DNA of 64,000 nt from Lactarius indigo (Eukaryota > Basidiomycota > Agaricomycetes > Russulales > Russulaceae). A program made the translations under genes and the position numbers. The stretch's first letter is position 1, and each line of letters starts with the position of its first letter. Positions 49,720 to 62,340 of this stretch are shown piece by piece. Where the stretch lies: positions 3,038,001 to 3,102,000 of the forward strand of contig JAFKAC010000003.1 of assembly GCA_025766275.1 (NCBI GenBank), written 5' to 3'. The notes beneath the pieces are model-generated. The model worked only from the letters and a program-made list of their open reading frames with translations. It ran no database searches and was not told where the DNA came from.

Positions 49720-52700
49720 GGCGCGTGTGTGACGATGAACACGGAAGAGTGTTTTCTTTTCTTTTTCGAGACCGACGACGAGAAGGATAGCAAAGTGGTT
49801 TAGAAAATATGCATGGAAGCGTCAATGACGGCCATCGCGAAGGGTGTCCGTGACGCGCCGTGTACCGCTGTGTATGCACACGACTACTCGCATGAACCAA
49901 CCACGTCTACGACTACACTTCTACTTGTGCCAACTGTACTGAATTCGTGTGTACGACATCTTTGGGGGTCTGTTCTCCCCCACGAACCACGGGACAAGTC
50001 CTAGTCCGTCTTTGATACCGTCAACTTCGTCCGAACTTTTTACCCAGACCGCCGCTTCGTCTGTTCTGGAACCCTATTACCATGCGATCAGAAAGCCATT
50101 GGCCAGTCCTGTGGCACTGATTGCGAAAGATACCGCCGTCAATGTACAGTAACCCTCAGGCCCTAGGGTTCTTGATTCCCAAACTGTACTGCCGTCAACG
50201 ATCTTCTTGGAGGTGTGTGCATCAGCTTCTCTGCTGCTGCCAATGCGGCATAGCACTATTACACCGCCATGTGATGCTGCGCGACCAGATGGTCTGAAAC
50301 GCATCACCCACGGCATTCCTACACGCTTCTGCCAGCGACCGAAACCAGACCCAAGACGGAACCAGCACTATTAACCATCGGGTCTCGGTCGTCTGCCAAT
50401 GCCGGCTTCCAGGCTTTCCGGATCCACTCGCTTCGCGTTAGCCTTCAGGATGCACATCTCCTTTCGCAGGCCCCGCCAGTTTCTTCATCTGCCTTAGACC
50501 CTTTCTGTTGGAAATTACCCTGGTATTACGACACGACTGATTTCCAACTATGCCGTAAAGGAGTTGGTGGTCTTCAGAGTCTTTATCACTCTCCGAAGCT
50601 CTTCTCGTGTGCACGTGCCGTAAATGCACTGGAGTGTGCATATGGTCGTCTTCAATGCACATCTGGCCTTTTGGTCATCTCTGGAGATGACACGCTGGGC
50701 GCAATGCCGTTCTACAACAGCATGAGGAGAGTAAATGAGGAGCACACTTCCCACAGAAACCGTCCAGTCGCTATGCACGCGTGGAAAGCCTTGATTCGAT
50801 CCTTGCGCAGTTTGATGCATTCGCCCAAGGCGACGCCCTTCATCCTCACCGAACACAGTCAGAGCGGACAAGCTGCTACATGAACATCTGTTTTTGATCT
50901 TTGCTTGAACTGCTCGCCGCTGCTGGTTATCACGCGCCTGACCATTGACCTAACTCGACTCGATGGCGCACACTAACCATCTGGCGCACGATCACAGGAG
51001 ATAGTCAAGATCGTCTGAACGCGTCGCACGTCTCGTCTCCGAGACCCAAGCATTTGACAATCCGCAGCCGTTCGTCGCATCCATTTCCCGAACTCTCCGC
51101 CATTGCTTACACGCGCCTACCCCACCCCCATCGCGTTTTATTTCTCCTTTTCCACGATCAGGGGTTAATAGTGGGTGCGATCAGGTACGTAGAAACGCGA
51201 GGTGGCCTCTCGCCTCGCAGACCATGTATTGCACGTATAATAGATCGCACCATGCTCCCGCAGCTCAGCTGAAAATACCATGTACTGCATCTGTCAACGA
51301 CGGACTCATCTCCACTGACCGTTCCTGCCAGAGTCACATTCGGATAGCTGAGGCGCGCGACCGCCTTGGTTTCCCATCTGTGGCCAGCTACCACATCATT
51401 GCGGTTCGGTGGCTACGTCGCCGACGTGATCCCATGCCCATATTCGGTGCTACCACGCGGACAGGAACAGATCTGCGCCTGCAGTACAGCAGGAGAATAT
51501 CCCCATGCACGGCGAGTGCGGGAGCAACCACCTCCAAAGAGGAAATAGGACTGATATGTGTATCACGCGGCGTATCGGGTGGGCACAGTTATTTCAATCC
51601 GCAATGCATGATCCACTACTCACCATGGCGAAGTAGGGTCTACACGGTTGTTTGAGAGGGAGGGAATCAAATATCCTAGGTATTTGTGTGGTAATAACCT
51701 CGATGCTATGCACATTTACAATTACGATTACACTTATTGCACCCCTTTCCGACGAGCTGTTCCCATATGGTGTAGGCTTGCTGCACCACCACGGCTGGAT
51801 ATCGCGGGTCAATCGATTACACGACCACGTGAATGTACCTTGTCCGGCCGCATCACCTCCGAATCGGGGAAAACCTGGCATACATGGCCACTTCTATGCT
51901 ACAGGCGGGAATGGCTACCCGACTCCCCTTTCTTCTATATCCTCCTATCGGGCGAAGAAAGCCGCCCAGAGAAAACCAAACGAGCGAGCGCATGGACTCA
52001 TCGTCGCTGGTTGGAGAACTCACAATAAACTTGCAGAGAAGCGGGACTCCCCGTGGATACTTTCTAGATGTCAGCCTTCTCAGGGAGGAGAAGGGTTGAG
52101 GGGGGAGCCACAGGCCCCAGCGTCTGAATCTGCTGGGAAATCCGAGGGAACGCATCAGTCCGGTGCAGCCACAACAGCACTAACTGGCACGATGGGCGCC
52201 TACTACTTCTGGCGATATGCAAAAAAGGCTTTAACTGTTAACGACAACCTTTGCGAGCGCGAGAAGAACATCGGAGCGAAGTGAAGACCAAACGTTATCG
52301 AGTGCCCTCACCGCGCAATTTCGGCGCGTGCCCAATGAGGTTAGGTGCTTGCTGTTACTTTCGTTATCTGGAAATGCGTGTGTGTCGCACACGAGCCGGT
52401 AAGCCTAGACGCCGAGGGTAAGGGGGTGGAGCTTGTCAGCGGGCGAAGCAGTGGGTGATGAGACGACCAGTGAAGGTTAGCCCTGAGCACATGGAAGAGG
52501 AGAAGCAGTGAGACGGCTCGACCTGTCTCAGGTCGCGATGCGCGCTGCGGTGCTACTGTTAGCTCATTCCGGTACAGAGTTGTACAGGCTGCGGCCCTTG
52601 CTTATTCCTCTTCTCACTCTTATCCCGCGAAAGTAAGTTTTCACGAGAAGAGCTGCCAACCCAAATGGCCATGATCAAAACATTTACAAACGATAGAAAG

Positions 52701-55062
52701 AAACAATACCAGTGTGAGCTTCCTCAGGGCGGCCAGCGCATTTCCAGCAGGCGATGGCACGTTCGTTAGTCATTTTGCATTTCTCCGAAGTAATCTAGAA
52801 GGCGAGGAACGGGAAGGATATGCCAGCGCGGTAGAAAAGCGGACGCGAACCAGCCCCGACGCCACTGCACAACCGCAGCAGGAGCCAGCTCATTGTCCTA
52901 TCGGCTCGCTAGCATTTTTCGGTCTGTAGTGACGATGTCGGATTCGTATCGTTAGCTCTGAAGTTTAGGCTAGTGTTACCCCCGATTCGCCGTAGTGGTA
53001 TCACATGAGGAGGTGTGTGGGCATTTGGTGACTGCCCCTGCCGCGGTGATGTTCAACCGTCCGATCCAGAGAATTGCAAAATGAAAATGAAAAAGAGTGG
53101 CTCCGCCCTGGGACAGACAATGATGGAGATCGATGGCCGCCAGGTCTGTGCTGAGACATCGTTCTCTAGATCCATCCTGGAACAACCATGTGTCGCCGCT
53201 TCCAACGAATAAGGTATGTGCCCAACTCTCCACACGAACCACCGCTTTCTTTCTTTCTCTTTTTTTTTTTTAGCTTCTTCGAATGAGCGATGCGATTCAC
53301 AAAAGAAGTGTGAGACTCACGAAGGTCCAGCGTTGAGGCCAAACGTGACCGATCGGATCGAACTCGCGAGGGGACGCGCCCAGAGAAATTTGAGTTGTCC
53401 ATGCGCCACCGGCCGAGGATGCGAGGGGGGCAGCATTGAGTGGAGCACAAATAGATCATACAATACGGCACTTTTGAGATTCGCGCATTGTTTCGTGAGT
53501 GCCGACGCCACGAGCAAACTTTCCAGCTGGAACAAGTACCAATTCGTCCATCTGCCCACCTATCCATTCCGAGAGGCGAGGTGCGAAGGCGCGCAGACCA
53601 AAGAAGACTCAACCCATTCGAGTTTCCGGTGCCAAAGTGGTAATATTCGAGCGTTTGTTCATTAAAGTTGTGGAAGACGCGCGCGAATTTACCAAAGCCA
53701 CCACAATTACTGTAACGCGCCGGAAATTTCCTCTTTCTTTGCGCTCTGTGGAACGAAAAGACGAGGTAAAGGAAAACCCGATTTTACGGAGCGAGCGCGG
53801 GTTGTTGGTGGTGTGTTGGGCGTTTACCGGTCCGGAGATCTCAATTAACCTCCGCAAGACTTTCCGTCCCGGGCTCCGAAAGTCGGTCCGAAAGATGTCT
53901 CCTGCTCGCAAGGTAGGCAGTTTTCTGCATTTTCCCTGAGGACTGATGCAAATTATGCTATTATGATTGATTGCATCATCGCTACGACTCTGATGAGTAA
54001 ATCACACTCTTGCTAGTGCTTGGCACAGAAGAAAGCCCATGAGAATGGTCTCACATGGATCGTTGTTTTTCATTTCTCGTAACGAAAACCTTGACAAAAA
54101 CCGAGACGATCGGGGGCAAGAACTTTTCAACTGTGGTCCATCACAAGTACGCTGATCGGCTGATCCTGGAAGTGGGAGGGAGGAATCAGCATCGTATAAC
54201 ATAGCCGCACCGCGGGTTCGACCTGAGCCGATACGTGGTTTTCTCCTGTGTAGAGTTTTCATCACAATCATGAACACAGGTGGGGTGTACGTGCGCGGAT
54301 CATCAAATACAGTACCCCGTTATTTCAGCAGGTAAAGGCAAAAGCAAAAGTAAAGGGGCATGGAGTAGTTTATGCGGAGATCATTGAGAATGGATGTATC
54401 TCCTCGGGAATCGATTCCAGGTAAGGAGTTGTTGCATGTCCGCGACACACGGATAGGGCGGAAGCAAAAGTCGTATGTGAGTAGAAAGCCCCGCGATAAC
54501 GTAGTGGCATGGACCGCATGGCATGCCAATGCGGGCTCTAGTAATAATCTGATTTAAATTACATTCAGCTAACGTCTAGACACGCGACGAGACGACTGTG
54601 CGTGACGTCGCTGATGCCTAATACGGTCAACACCCGCGAAGCCATCCACATCCGGATGATGCAGTAGCGTTCATACGAAAATTGTGGACAGCCATTGAGA
54701 TCAAGAGACAACTGCGATGGCTGGCATGAATGGAAGCGATTCATTCCTCCTTGACGGGTGATGATAGGAACAAATTCTTCTCTCGTAGTTCGACACGAGT
54801 TCGGCAAATGATGCATTAATGATGAGCGGCGACTTTTCAGAAAGGGTGTTGGGCAACTATTAACTTAGATCCTGCCGAGGAATGTCACGTGATATATTGG
54901 ATGTTGAATGGAGAGCAAGCGCTACTGTATGGTACACACTATAGTACACTTCAAATACAATTATTACCTCAGGGTCTAGTTCGGTTAGTAGGGTCTAGCA
55001 CGTAACAAGGGTGGGTAATACTTTACGGGGAGCGAGAGACCCAGAGGCAAGACTTGTATTGA
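49720..55062. other. 5.3-kb gene-poor region
   Basis: No recognisable domain, splice-consistent gene or repeat unit was found in this stretch, although the rest of the window has a gene about every 2.5 kb. The left end serves as the RGP1 promoter. Notable compositional features are a pyrimidine tract near 53250-53272 (TTTCTTTCTTTCTC then a T run) and several open frames of 70-210 codons (the longest at 51652-52284, plus strand) with no family resemblance. It could hold fast-evolving secreted-protein genes, noncoding RNAs or old decayed mobile DNA. I could not support any of these. Confidence 0.5.
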
Positions 55063-56190
55063 CTAAACTGGGGTTGTGCCAATGACACTGACACCTCTTA
55101 GAATATCCGCACCGGCACGCATAAGCGATGCCCCTTTGGGGATGCGAAACGAACTACCGATGCGCGGCGATTCACGCTCGCTCGGTGATGGTGATGAGAT
55201 TTTCGGGGAAGCGTCAGGGGAGGAATAGACGGAAGGCGGTGTTTTGGGCAGAGGGGAAGGCGGAGGCGAGACCTGGGCGGGTAGATACAAGGGGAGGCCA
55301 TCCACACCCTCCGCGGCCACCGTGGATGGCTCCCGGGAGACATCGTCGAGCGAAGCGTTGTTACTAGGAATGGGCGAGAGCCACGGGTTCTGACGCGTAA
55401 GCAGGGGAGGGAGGATACCATCTTCAGGCTCCTGGACAGATAAATGGCCGATGGCGTTCAGTGCGTCTGTCAACCCCTGTTCGCCGTCGGGTGCGGGGCT
55501 CAGCTCAGTCACGAGACCTGCTTTGTGGTCGGCCTCGTCAACGACGACGACGGAGTGAAAGGTGGCGGGTGTGCTGCTCCCTGTGACATTGGATGACCAC
55601 TGGATCGTGGCCTGGCTTTCTGAGAGGACGTGAGGTGGGCAAGAATAGTTATCTGCGCTTGCGCTGCGACGCCTACGAGCTGCACGAGAGAAATTTTCTG
55701 TCCAGTTTTCGCCTAGCAAAACCGCACGCTCGGTCGCGGAGAAGCAATCAGGGCAACATGGGCGAAGAGGTATAGTTACCCGTTCAGAGCGCTGGAGTGG
55801 GGGAAGGGAGGGGGCACGAGGTCGGGCGCTAGTTGTCGGGGTCGGGGGTAAGGATGCATGACGATGGATAGGGGGGGGAGATAGTGGCGGGCCCTCATTA
55901 AGGCTAGATTTTCTAGAAAGACTTGAATAGAGGTGACTAAATGCAGGGTGGTGATGAAATATGGATGCTCACGCGGGTCTAGGAAAAGTGCCAGTGGGAG
56001 AGAGAGGTGCGTCAGAGTGGTGAGATGTTGGCGAATAAGAATCCTGGGAGTGTCTCCGTTTGAAGGTGAAGGGGTTGACAAGCAGCCTTGGCATACGAGA
56101 GCGAGGCTGAGGGTCTGGAATGAGAGTGCACTCGTCATCGAAGCGAACGCCTCTGAACTCGGGGATGGAGGCAACGGGAGAGTGTTCCAT
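55063..56190 (-). CDS. Uncharacterised Ser/Pro-rich protein
   Basis: Three exons were read. The first starts MEHSPVASIPEFRGVRFDDECTLIPDP and contains RSRMPRLLVNPFTFKRR. The second gives NLALMRARHYLPPLSIVMHPYP and ends HSSALNG. The third begins ENWTENFSRAARRRRSASADN and ends VSVIGTTPV at 55063. The phrase VRFDDECTLIPDP near the N-terminus resembles a short motif I associate with conserved fungal proteins of unknown function, but I cannot name the family. The C-terminal half is disordered (PPPSPLPKTPPSVYSSPDASPK). No membrane segment or enzyme motif was seen. Divergent from the SDR gene across 135 nt. Exon 2-3 phase was chosen because the alternative frame stops after about 60 codons. Confidence 0.65.
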
Positions 56191-56325
56191 GGGTAGTTAC
56201 AGTAGCGGGTGGTCACCTGTTCTGTTCTGTGCTGTGGGGGTGGCAGTGCTCACTCCGGTCACATGATCAGACGGGTTCTCATCCACTCCGTATCCGAGTC
56301 CACCGCAACCACGACCACATCCACC

Positions 56326-57632
56326 ATGTCCTCCTCTGAACGTCTTCAGCAAGTCGCTAACCATCTCTCTAATAATTATTCTCGTGGTCTATTGAACGGG
56401 GAGGTTGCCATAATCACCGGTACGTTTATAGCTAGCTCCATCGGCGCTCCGCTTTTTCGATTAACTTTCTTTCCATAGGCGCTGCTCAGGTATCATCCAT
56501 CGATGCTATTGTTACTCTCTTCTTTCACATTCACAATCTCTCCACTCTCATAGGGTATCGGTCGAAGCGCGGCCCTCCTTTTTGCCAAGGAGGGCGCAAA
56601 GGTTGTCGTCAGCGAGTAAGTACACGTAAATTACCTGATTCACGTGCCCGGGCGCGACAAATTCACAAATCTAGTCTCGACGAGAAGAAGGCCCAGTCTG
56701 TTGTCGACGAGATACAAGCTGCCGGTGGTGATGCCATCGCTGTAGGTGGTGATGTAGGCGCGGACGATTTTCCCGCCAAGATTCTCGATGCTACAATCAA
56801 GTATGCACCTTGGTTCTCCTTCTGTGGTTCCATTCTCACTCTTCGCAGGCGCTATGGAAAGTTGAACCATATCGTCAACAATGGTGCATTCATCTCGTTT
56901 CTCCGTCCCTACCGACCGTTGTTACTGACACGGCTTATCCAAGCCGGCTTCACGTATGACCGGATGCTGCACACAATGCCCGACGATGCATGGGACATCA
57001 TCTTGAAAATTCACGTTCGCGCGCCGTTCCGCCTCATTCGCGCCGCTGCACCGTTCATGCGAATCAAGCCCGGGGCTGGCACGCTCGTTGAGAACCGCAG
57101 TATTATCAACGTTTCCAGCACGTCCGGACTTCACGGAAATGTCGGCCAGGCCAACTACGCCGCGGCCAAGTCTGCCGTCACGGGCTTCACCAAGACCATT
57201 GCGAAAGAGTGGGGTGCCTTTGGCGTGCGCGCTAACACTATCGCGTTCGGGTACATTCTTACGCGGTATGCAAAATATCTTGTCTTCTTTCCACTTTCAG
57301 AAGTGACCAGCTGAGCTGACCGTAATAGGTTGACCGCGGCGAAGGAGGAGGGTGCAGCTATTGAGATTGGTGGCAAGAAAGTTGCCCTCGGTATTCCCGG
57401 CGCGAAAACTCCAGCGACAACAAGTAGCGCCGACCCGAAGAGCTTCCCGTTAATCCCTCTCGCCCGTCCGGGTACCGCGGATGAGGCCGCCGCCGCTATG
57501 CTCTTGTACGTTTGTCTCTCAGCTGGAAACGTTAATTGGAGCTGACCAATGGACTTTGGGTGGGACAGCTTGACGTCTCCACTCGCATCTTATGTGACGG
57601 GTCATACGCTCGAGGTGACAGGCGGGCGATGA
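56326..57632 (+). CDS. FabG-like short-chain dehydrogenase/reductase
   Basis: NAD(P)-dependent oxidoreductase of the 3-oxoacyl-ACP reductase (FabG) subgroup. Exons join to give GEVAIITGAAQ|GIGRSAALLFAKEGAKVVVSD, the Rossmann TGxxxGIG motif. Next come LNHIVNNAGFTYDRML (NNAG), SIINVSSTSG, and the catalytic YAAAKSAVTGFTKTIAKEW. A 40-residue insertion (EEGAAIEIGGKKVALGIPGAK) precedes the usual end FLTSPLASYVTGHTLEVTGG, stopping at 57630-57632. All three members of the Ser-Tyr-Lys set are present. The start at 56326 (MSSSERLQQVANHLSNNYSRG) was preferred over an upstream ATG at 56263 by its better fit to the family. A mitochondrial or peroxisomal role in fatty-acid metabolism is possible, but the substrate is not deducible. 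Confidence 0.9.
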
Positions 57633-57741
57633 GTGGCATTTGCGATTTTTGTTCCTGCCAAACTCAAATGTATACACCCGTGTAAAGAATCTATTCCCGC
57701 CACAATTCCCGAGGCGTAAGTGAGTATGTTCCGATCGGTGC

Positions 57742-59122
57742 CTATGGGGTTGGGTTCGGGAAGCGACTCTGCATCCCCATTCGGGCGACGGTTTCGATTT
57801 CGCTTTCTGATAACCCGAGACCCACTGGTTTCGGAGCCATTAGCAGGGCATATTCAGCCAAGACCGAGTTGCGGAATGGTAGGATGTCGTCCGTCTGTGT
57901 AAGTCTACGCTGTAAGCCGAGACGGACCAGACATAACGGGAAGATATGAACGATACGTACACAAATAGCAATGGGGTGGTTCCGCTCAAGGTAATACCTG
58001 ATGTGGTGGTCTTCCAGTTGCTCCACGGTTTTGCATCTGACAATAATGTCAGTCGCCGGTCGCCCACAGTTCTATGTGAGCGGGAATGCGCACAGAAAGT
58101 TGGACGTAAGACAAATCTCGATGCACGTCCGCCGTGCCAATACAAGCTCCTTCGCCTGGTCATCCAAAAATGTCGCGTGCCCGAGGCGCTGGGGTTCACA
58201 GCTTAAGAGTTTCATTGTCTCCGCCGCAGAATTTTCCTTTGTCTGAAACCATACGATGATGTCTCTGAGTTCCGCTCAGACAAATAATGAGCATTCATTA
58301 CCTCTGCGATATGCAGTGTAACGCCGAGTCCCTCCGCGCGCGCAGTACGGAAGAGCCCGACGAAGTCTTCCATATTCCCCGCCTTCGAGAGAGAAAGAAA
58401 GCGCGTCGAGTGAGTCCTTGTCAGCATCCCAGAGGACATGCAAGGGCACACGATCATGTTGGACGTACCTTCGGGTCGCCACAAAGATCGACCCCGACCA
58501 CGCGCCGCCCCTCGCGCCGTAATTGGATCGTCAGCGCGAGCACCTCCTGTGCGACCACGGGTTCCATCCGGCGGTCCAGGCTCACGATCAGCGCCGCCGC
58601 GTCCGGCGCGCGCGCCTCGACCTCGTCCAGCACCGTCTCGAGGTATTCCCGCCGAGTCATGACGCCGGGCGTCTCGCGAGGCGTCGTGCGCAGCTCTATG
58701 TATGCCACCGCTTCGCTGGCGCCATCTAGGAAGTGGGAGAGCACGCTGCGCGTGGCGCGTCGGAGCGCGGCAGGCGTGGAGGTTAGCGCGTAGATGGCGG
58801 GGAAGAGCCCGAAGAAATCGCCGATCCTCTCGAGCTTTACTCCCGCTTGCAGGAGCTGCAAGCCAGAGATGACATCGGCAGCGACGACGGGCGTAGAGAG
58901 GGTATCGGGATTGGCCGCGGCTGTCGTCGGTGCAGATAAATATTCTTGCGCGAGCTCTTGGAGGACAGGGAGCGGGATGGAGCCGTTTAGGTGTGCATGT
59001 AGCTCTGCTTTAGGGAGACTGTCGAGAAAGGCGAGCTGAGCAGGCGAGAGGAGACGCAGAGCAGCGTCCCCAGGACTCGGAGTTGAGGTCATCGGTGAGG
59101 AAGAGTGTGCTGAGGTAAGCAT
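57742..59122 (-). CDS. Adenosine deaminase-like protein (ADAL type)
   Basis: Metal-dependent purine deaminase of the ADAL group, known in plants and animals to remove the methylamine group of N6-methyl-AMP. Motifs in order: PKAELHAHLNGSIPLPVL (metal-binding HxH and start of the barrel), AYIELRTTPRE, VVGVDLCGDPK, then AGNMEDFVGLFRTARAEGLGVTLHIAE (HxAE). Further on are CEPQRLGHATFLDD (HATF) and HPIAICTDDILPFRNSVLAEY (the Asp pair). The end is SRFPNPTP at 57742. An 86-nt intron after GDPK and others after HIAE, TSNF and AIC keep the frame. The start was set at 59122; a second Met at about 59092 (MTSTPSPGDAA) is possible. Its start codon lies only 59 nt from that of the GPALPP gene. Confidence 0.88.
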
Positions 59123-59181
59123 GCCATAAAGAGACAGGACGAGCAGGTCCGAATCAGCAGCAAGACACAAGAGACACAAGG

Positions 59182-60320
59182 ATGGCCTCGATAGGACCCC
59201 AGCTCCCTGCCAATTTACTCTCGTCAGACCCTGTCGCTCAGCGGCCGCCTCAAACAGACCCGCAGTCGTCTAGAGCTCCCGTACTCCGCTATGAGGAGGA
59301 GGAAGAGGAGGACGAGGACAGCTATACACCCGAGCTTCCTCCGGAACTCGCCGCCGCACGCGCAAGTGCCTCTGCTCCACCACGGCGCACACTGGGTCCG
59401 GCGCGGGGCCCCCTCCGACGCGAAGAAGAAGAAGAGGAATCCGAAGGACGAGGTTGGGCCTTTGCCGCCGCCACCACCCCATGCGGGCGCTGGACCACCG
59501 AACGCGCGCGAGGACGCGGTGGCAGAGTTCATGCAGAAGGAGGCGCAGCGACGCCAGGCGGTCGAGGTGCGTTAATGACCCCCATTCCCACGCATGCGTA
59601 GACCGCTTGCGTCTACCCTCACTCATCCCTCACTTTCGCAGGAAGCGGCGCGCCCCAAGACGCTGCAGCGTCCCGAGTGGATGCTCGTACCGCCCTCATC
59701 GTCTGATCTGCTGAGCAGTGCGTCTATCATTCTCCCTGACTCCTGGTCTATTCTGTGGCTCAAGAACGTCCTGCACAATAGCGTTGGATCCAACAAAGCT
59801 GAACAAACCCCGCCAATTTTCGCGCTCTACCGCACCCGCCAGAGTCGTCGACAACACTCTCTGGACGGAGACACCCGTCGAGAGGCAGCAGCGTCTGGCC
59901 GACGAGGTGATGGGCAAGAAGCGCCGCGTTGAGAACGCCGATCTCGCCGACCTGGACCCGCAGGCGGAAGAAGACGCGAACAAGCGGCGGAAGCGCGACG
60001 CGGAGCTGCAGCGGCAGGTCGAAGAGTTCACGGTGCGTTTCCCTCGATCTTCTCATCTTTCCAGAAAAAAAACACTAAATACATTTCAATGGCTCTAGCG
60101 AAAACACCGGGGCTCTTCGTTGATCGATGCGCACGCGCGGGAAGAGGCAAAGCGCACAAAAGACGCGCAAGAGGAGGAATCCTCCGCTATCTGGGACCAT
60201 GCGCGCGACATGGCCCTCGGTGGCAGGTTGATGGACGAGAAAGATCGACGCAGGATCATACAGGATGCCAAGGGACTGTCAGACAGGTTTGGGGAGAGTA
60301 AGAGCGGCAACTTTTTGTGA
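59182..60320 (+). CDS. GPALPP-motif (DUF3752) protein, with one possible frameshift
   Basis: Conserved eukaryotic protein of unclear, probably nuclear RNA-related, function. MASIGPQLPANLL and RRTLGPAR carry the GPxLP repeats. The C-terminal DUF3752 core reads RPEWMLVPPSSSDLLS|TLDPTKLNKPRQFSR, then TLWTETPVERQQRLADEVMG, and RKHRGSSLIDAHAREEAKR, ending DRFGESKSGNFL at 60320. The join EFT|RKHRGSSL needs the acceptor at CTCTAG and is in frame. Between LGPAR and the Pro-rich stretch leading to EDAVAEFMQKEAQRR the frame moves by one base at about 59405-59408, inside CGGGGCCCC. This region is poorly conserved, so the shift is less certain than those in VAC8 and UBR1. Confidence 0.82.
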
Positions 60321-60944
60321 ACTTGTACGTCTATACTTCGCAGTACATGTATTTAGCCAATTCTTTTCGCGAACCTGAGTTGAGCCTCGAGCCCCGGCAG
60401 GAGGAGTCAGTCCAGCCCTTCCTGCTTATTCGCGCACGGACCATGGCAATTTCGTGAATTGCCGGCCCTAAACCGGTCACCCTATAAAAAGGCCCCACCG
60501 ACGTTACTAATTCCCCATCTCTTGTGCTCGGGCATGTACTGTCGCCAGTGAGGTCTTTACCGAGGCACAGTCTTTTGCTGATTGCAAATTACACATCCGA
60601 ACCCGTCTGTTAGCTCCGGCTTTCAGCAATTTTTGGAAAAAAACTATCCAATTGGAATTGGTCTTCATTGTTCCCTGTGATGGCTGCACTTGCGCTTGAG
60701 GGTTCCTTCACTTCTGCCGTATTAGCTTTTGGTGTTGTACAAATAGCTCAGATCAATAAAGGTTCTTCAAACATATTTCCAATCGATGGACATGATGAGA
60801 TACAATTTGCAAGGTTGAATGAAAATTGTACAACGATGTCTAACTATTCGCCCTAATTTAATCGCAATTGTTCATGTGAGGGTAAGGTGGGGGGGTATCT
60901 ATGGTAAGTGTAGCGAATGACAAACAACGCCGTGTCCTTTATTA
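60321..60944. other. Convergent intergenic with an orphan TATA box
   Basis: 624 nt between the stop codons of the GPALPP gene and CHS7. A consensus TATAAAAA lies at 60483-60490 on the plus strand. A 62-codon open frame follows at 60668-60856, with no recognisable family. Confidence 0.5.
60483..60490 (+). promoter_or_regulatory. Orphan TATA box
   Basis: TATAAAAAGGCC context, close to the textbook TATA consensus, in a region with no supported gene downstream. It might start a small transcript ending before or antisense to the CHS7 3' end. Confidence 0.3.
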
Positions 60945-62340
60945 TCAATACCTGTCTGATGATGGCGGGTAACCGCGTACACCATATCCTTTCTGCTGGT
61001 ACAGCTGCTGTCCGCTGATACCACCGACAAGGCTGCCTGGTGCTCCGTGATAGTTGCTTGCCAAGTCCTCCCCATATGGATCCGACTCTTGCCCCGCTAA
61101 GAGCGGGTCCTTCACTTCCCAAACGGTGGCTTTGGAACCGACAGAGAATTCGAGGTCCTCGCGCTAATTTATCCCACCCGATTTGAGAATGTGTATGCGC
61201 AACTCAAACACTGGTCCCACGCACCGTGATACTGTCCCAGTACTTGTAGACCATCATCACACTCAAAAGCATGCATAGAGTGAAGAAGAAAAGCCCATCG
61301 ATATAGTGCTTGATGGCATCACATATTGTTGCGCTGAAGGCGAATAGTAGGACCTGCGCAATTGTGAAGAAAGCTGTCCCAAAGATGATGTCTCCGATCG
61401 GCCAACGGTCCTCAAGCGTACGGAACACGAGGACCAATTGCGAGACGACATATATAACTGTGCAGGCTAGCGGCCAGAGGATGTAGACAATCCATAGTGC
61501 CAGAGGCTTGCTGTTCTTGAACCCCACATAGCCCTTGAAGGTCGCAATGGCGATAAAGAATGCGGCGCCAAACGCTGCAAGGCAACAAATTCGCAAAAGC
61601 TACAGCCAGAGGTCAGGTTGAGTTGTGCCGATATATTCGGAGATAGGACAAGCCGGTCGCACCCAAAGTGATAATGGTGTGCCGTCTTCGGCGAACTGGA
61701 AGCCAACAAAACCATTGATGAGAAGGCAGCAATATGCGGCGGCGACCAGGCCTGTATATGCGGCGGCGAACCACTACAGAACCCCAAAAATATCAATCGC
61801 ATGATCAGAAAAGGCGATGTACTCCAAAAGGCTCACCGGGTAGCTCGCATTGGCCTGTCGGAATAATGTTAGAATCGAGGAAAAACGCGAGAAATTCGAT
61901 GATCGCATAGAGATAGAAGAACATGACAATCTCTTTGCGACCTGGCGGACGATTAATTACTCGTTGGAATGGATGGCCTGACGGCATAGTAAGTCATACT
62001 TACCCACTGCCGTATATTTACTCCGTATGTGATAAATCATTATCCCAGTCATCAGTATTGCGACGATGTGGACGAAACATGTCGCTAAGATGGCAGGGCA
62101 GGGAAAGAGGGAGTTAGAAGGCGAGAAAATGGGTTTACGAGAAATATGGGGATAGGACGGCCTTACGCCACGGGCAGAATGGGACAACGACTCACAAGGT
62201 TGGAAGATGAGAGTACCAGCAATATCGACATTTCTGCTGTAGCACGATGGCTCGATACCCTGATCGGAACCTATTAGAGGACAAATGACCAGCGCGGCGG
62301 TTTGGCAGATGCCGTTGAAGGAGCCGAATTGAATCCCCAT
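60945..62340 (-). CDS. CHS7: Chs7-type chitin synthase export chaperone
   Basis: ER membrane chaperone required for exit of Chs3-class chitin synthases. The start [24 protein letters not shown] is followed by [19 protein letters not shown] and TLIFQP, the conserved Chs7 N-terminal luminal part with its cysteines. Seven hydrophobic spans follow (for example [38 protein letters not shown] and [19 protein letters not shown]). The signature [15 protein letters not shown] and [17 protein letters not shown]...VYKYWDSIT is highly typical of the family. The last exon, after an intron of about 70-80 nt, gives [19 protein letters not shown] and ends YPPSSDRY at 60945. No frame disturbance. Together with the GH16 enzyme it links this window to wall building. 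Confidence 0.93.

Noticed and set aside
51652..52284. 210-codon open frame in the gene-poor region
   Set aside because: No recognisable domain, no splice-consistent extension and mixed composition; it cannot be separated from chance.
58350..58484. Apparent frame change in the adenosine deaminase-like gene after GDPK
   Set aside because: An 86-nt GT-AG intron ending CTCTCGAAG joins GDPK directly to AGNMEDF, the family reading.
60030..60130. Apparent frame change in the last exon of the GPALPP gene
   Set aside because: Using the acceptor CTCTAG at the start of the exon gives EFT|RKHRGSSLIDAH in frame without any extra base.
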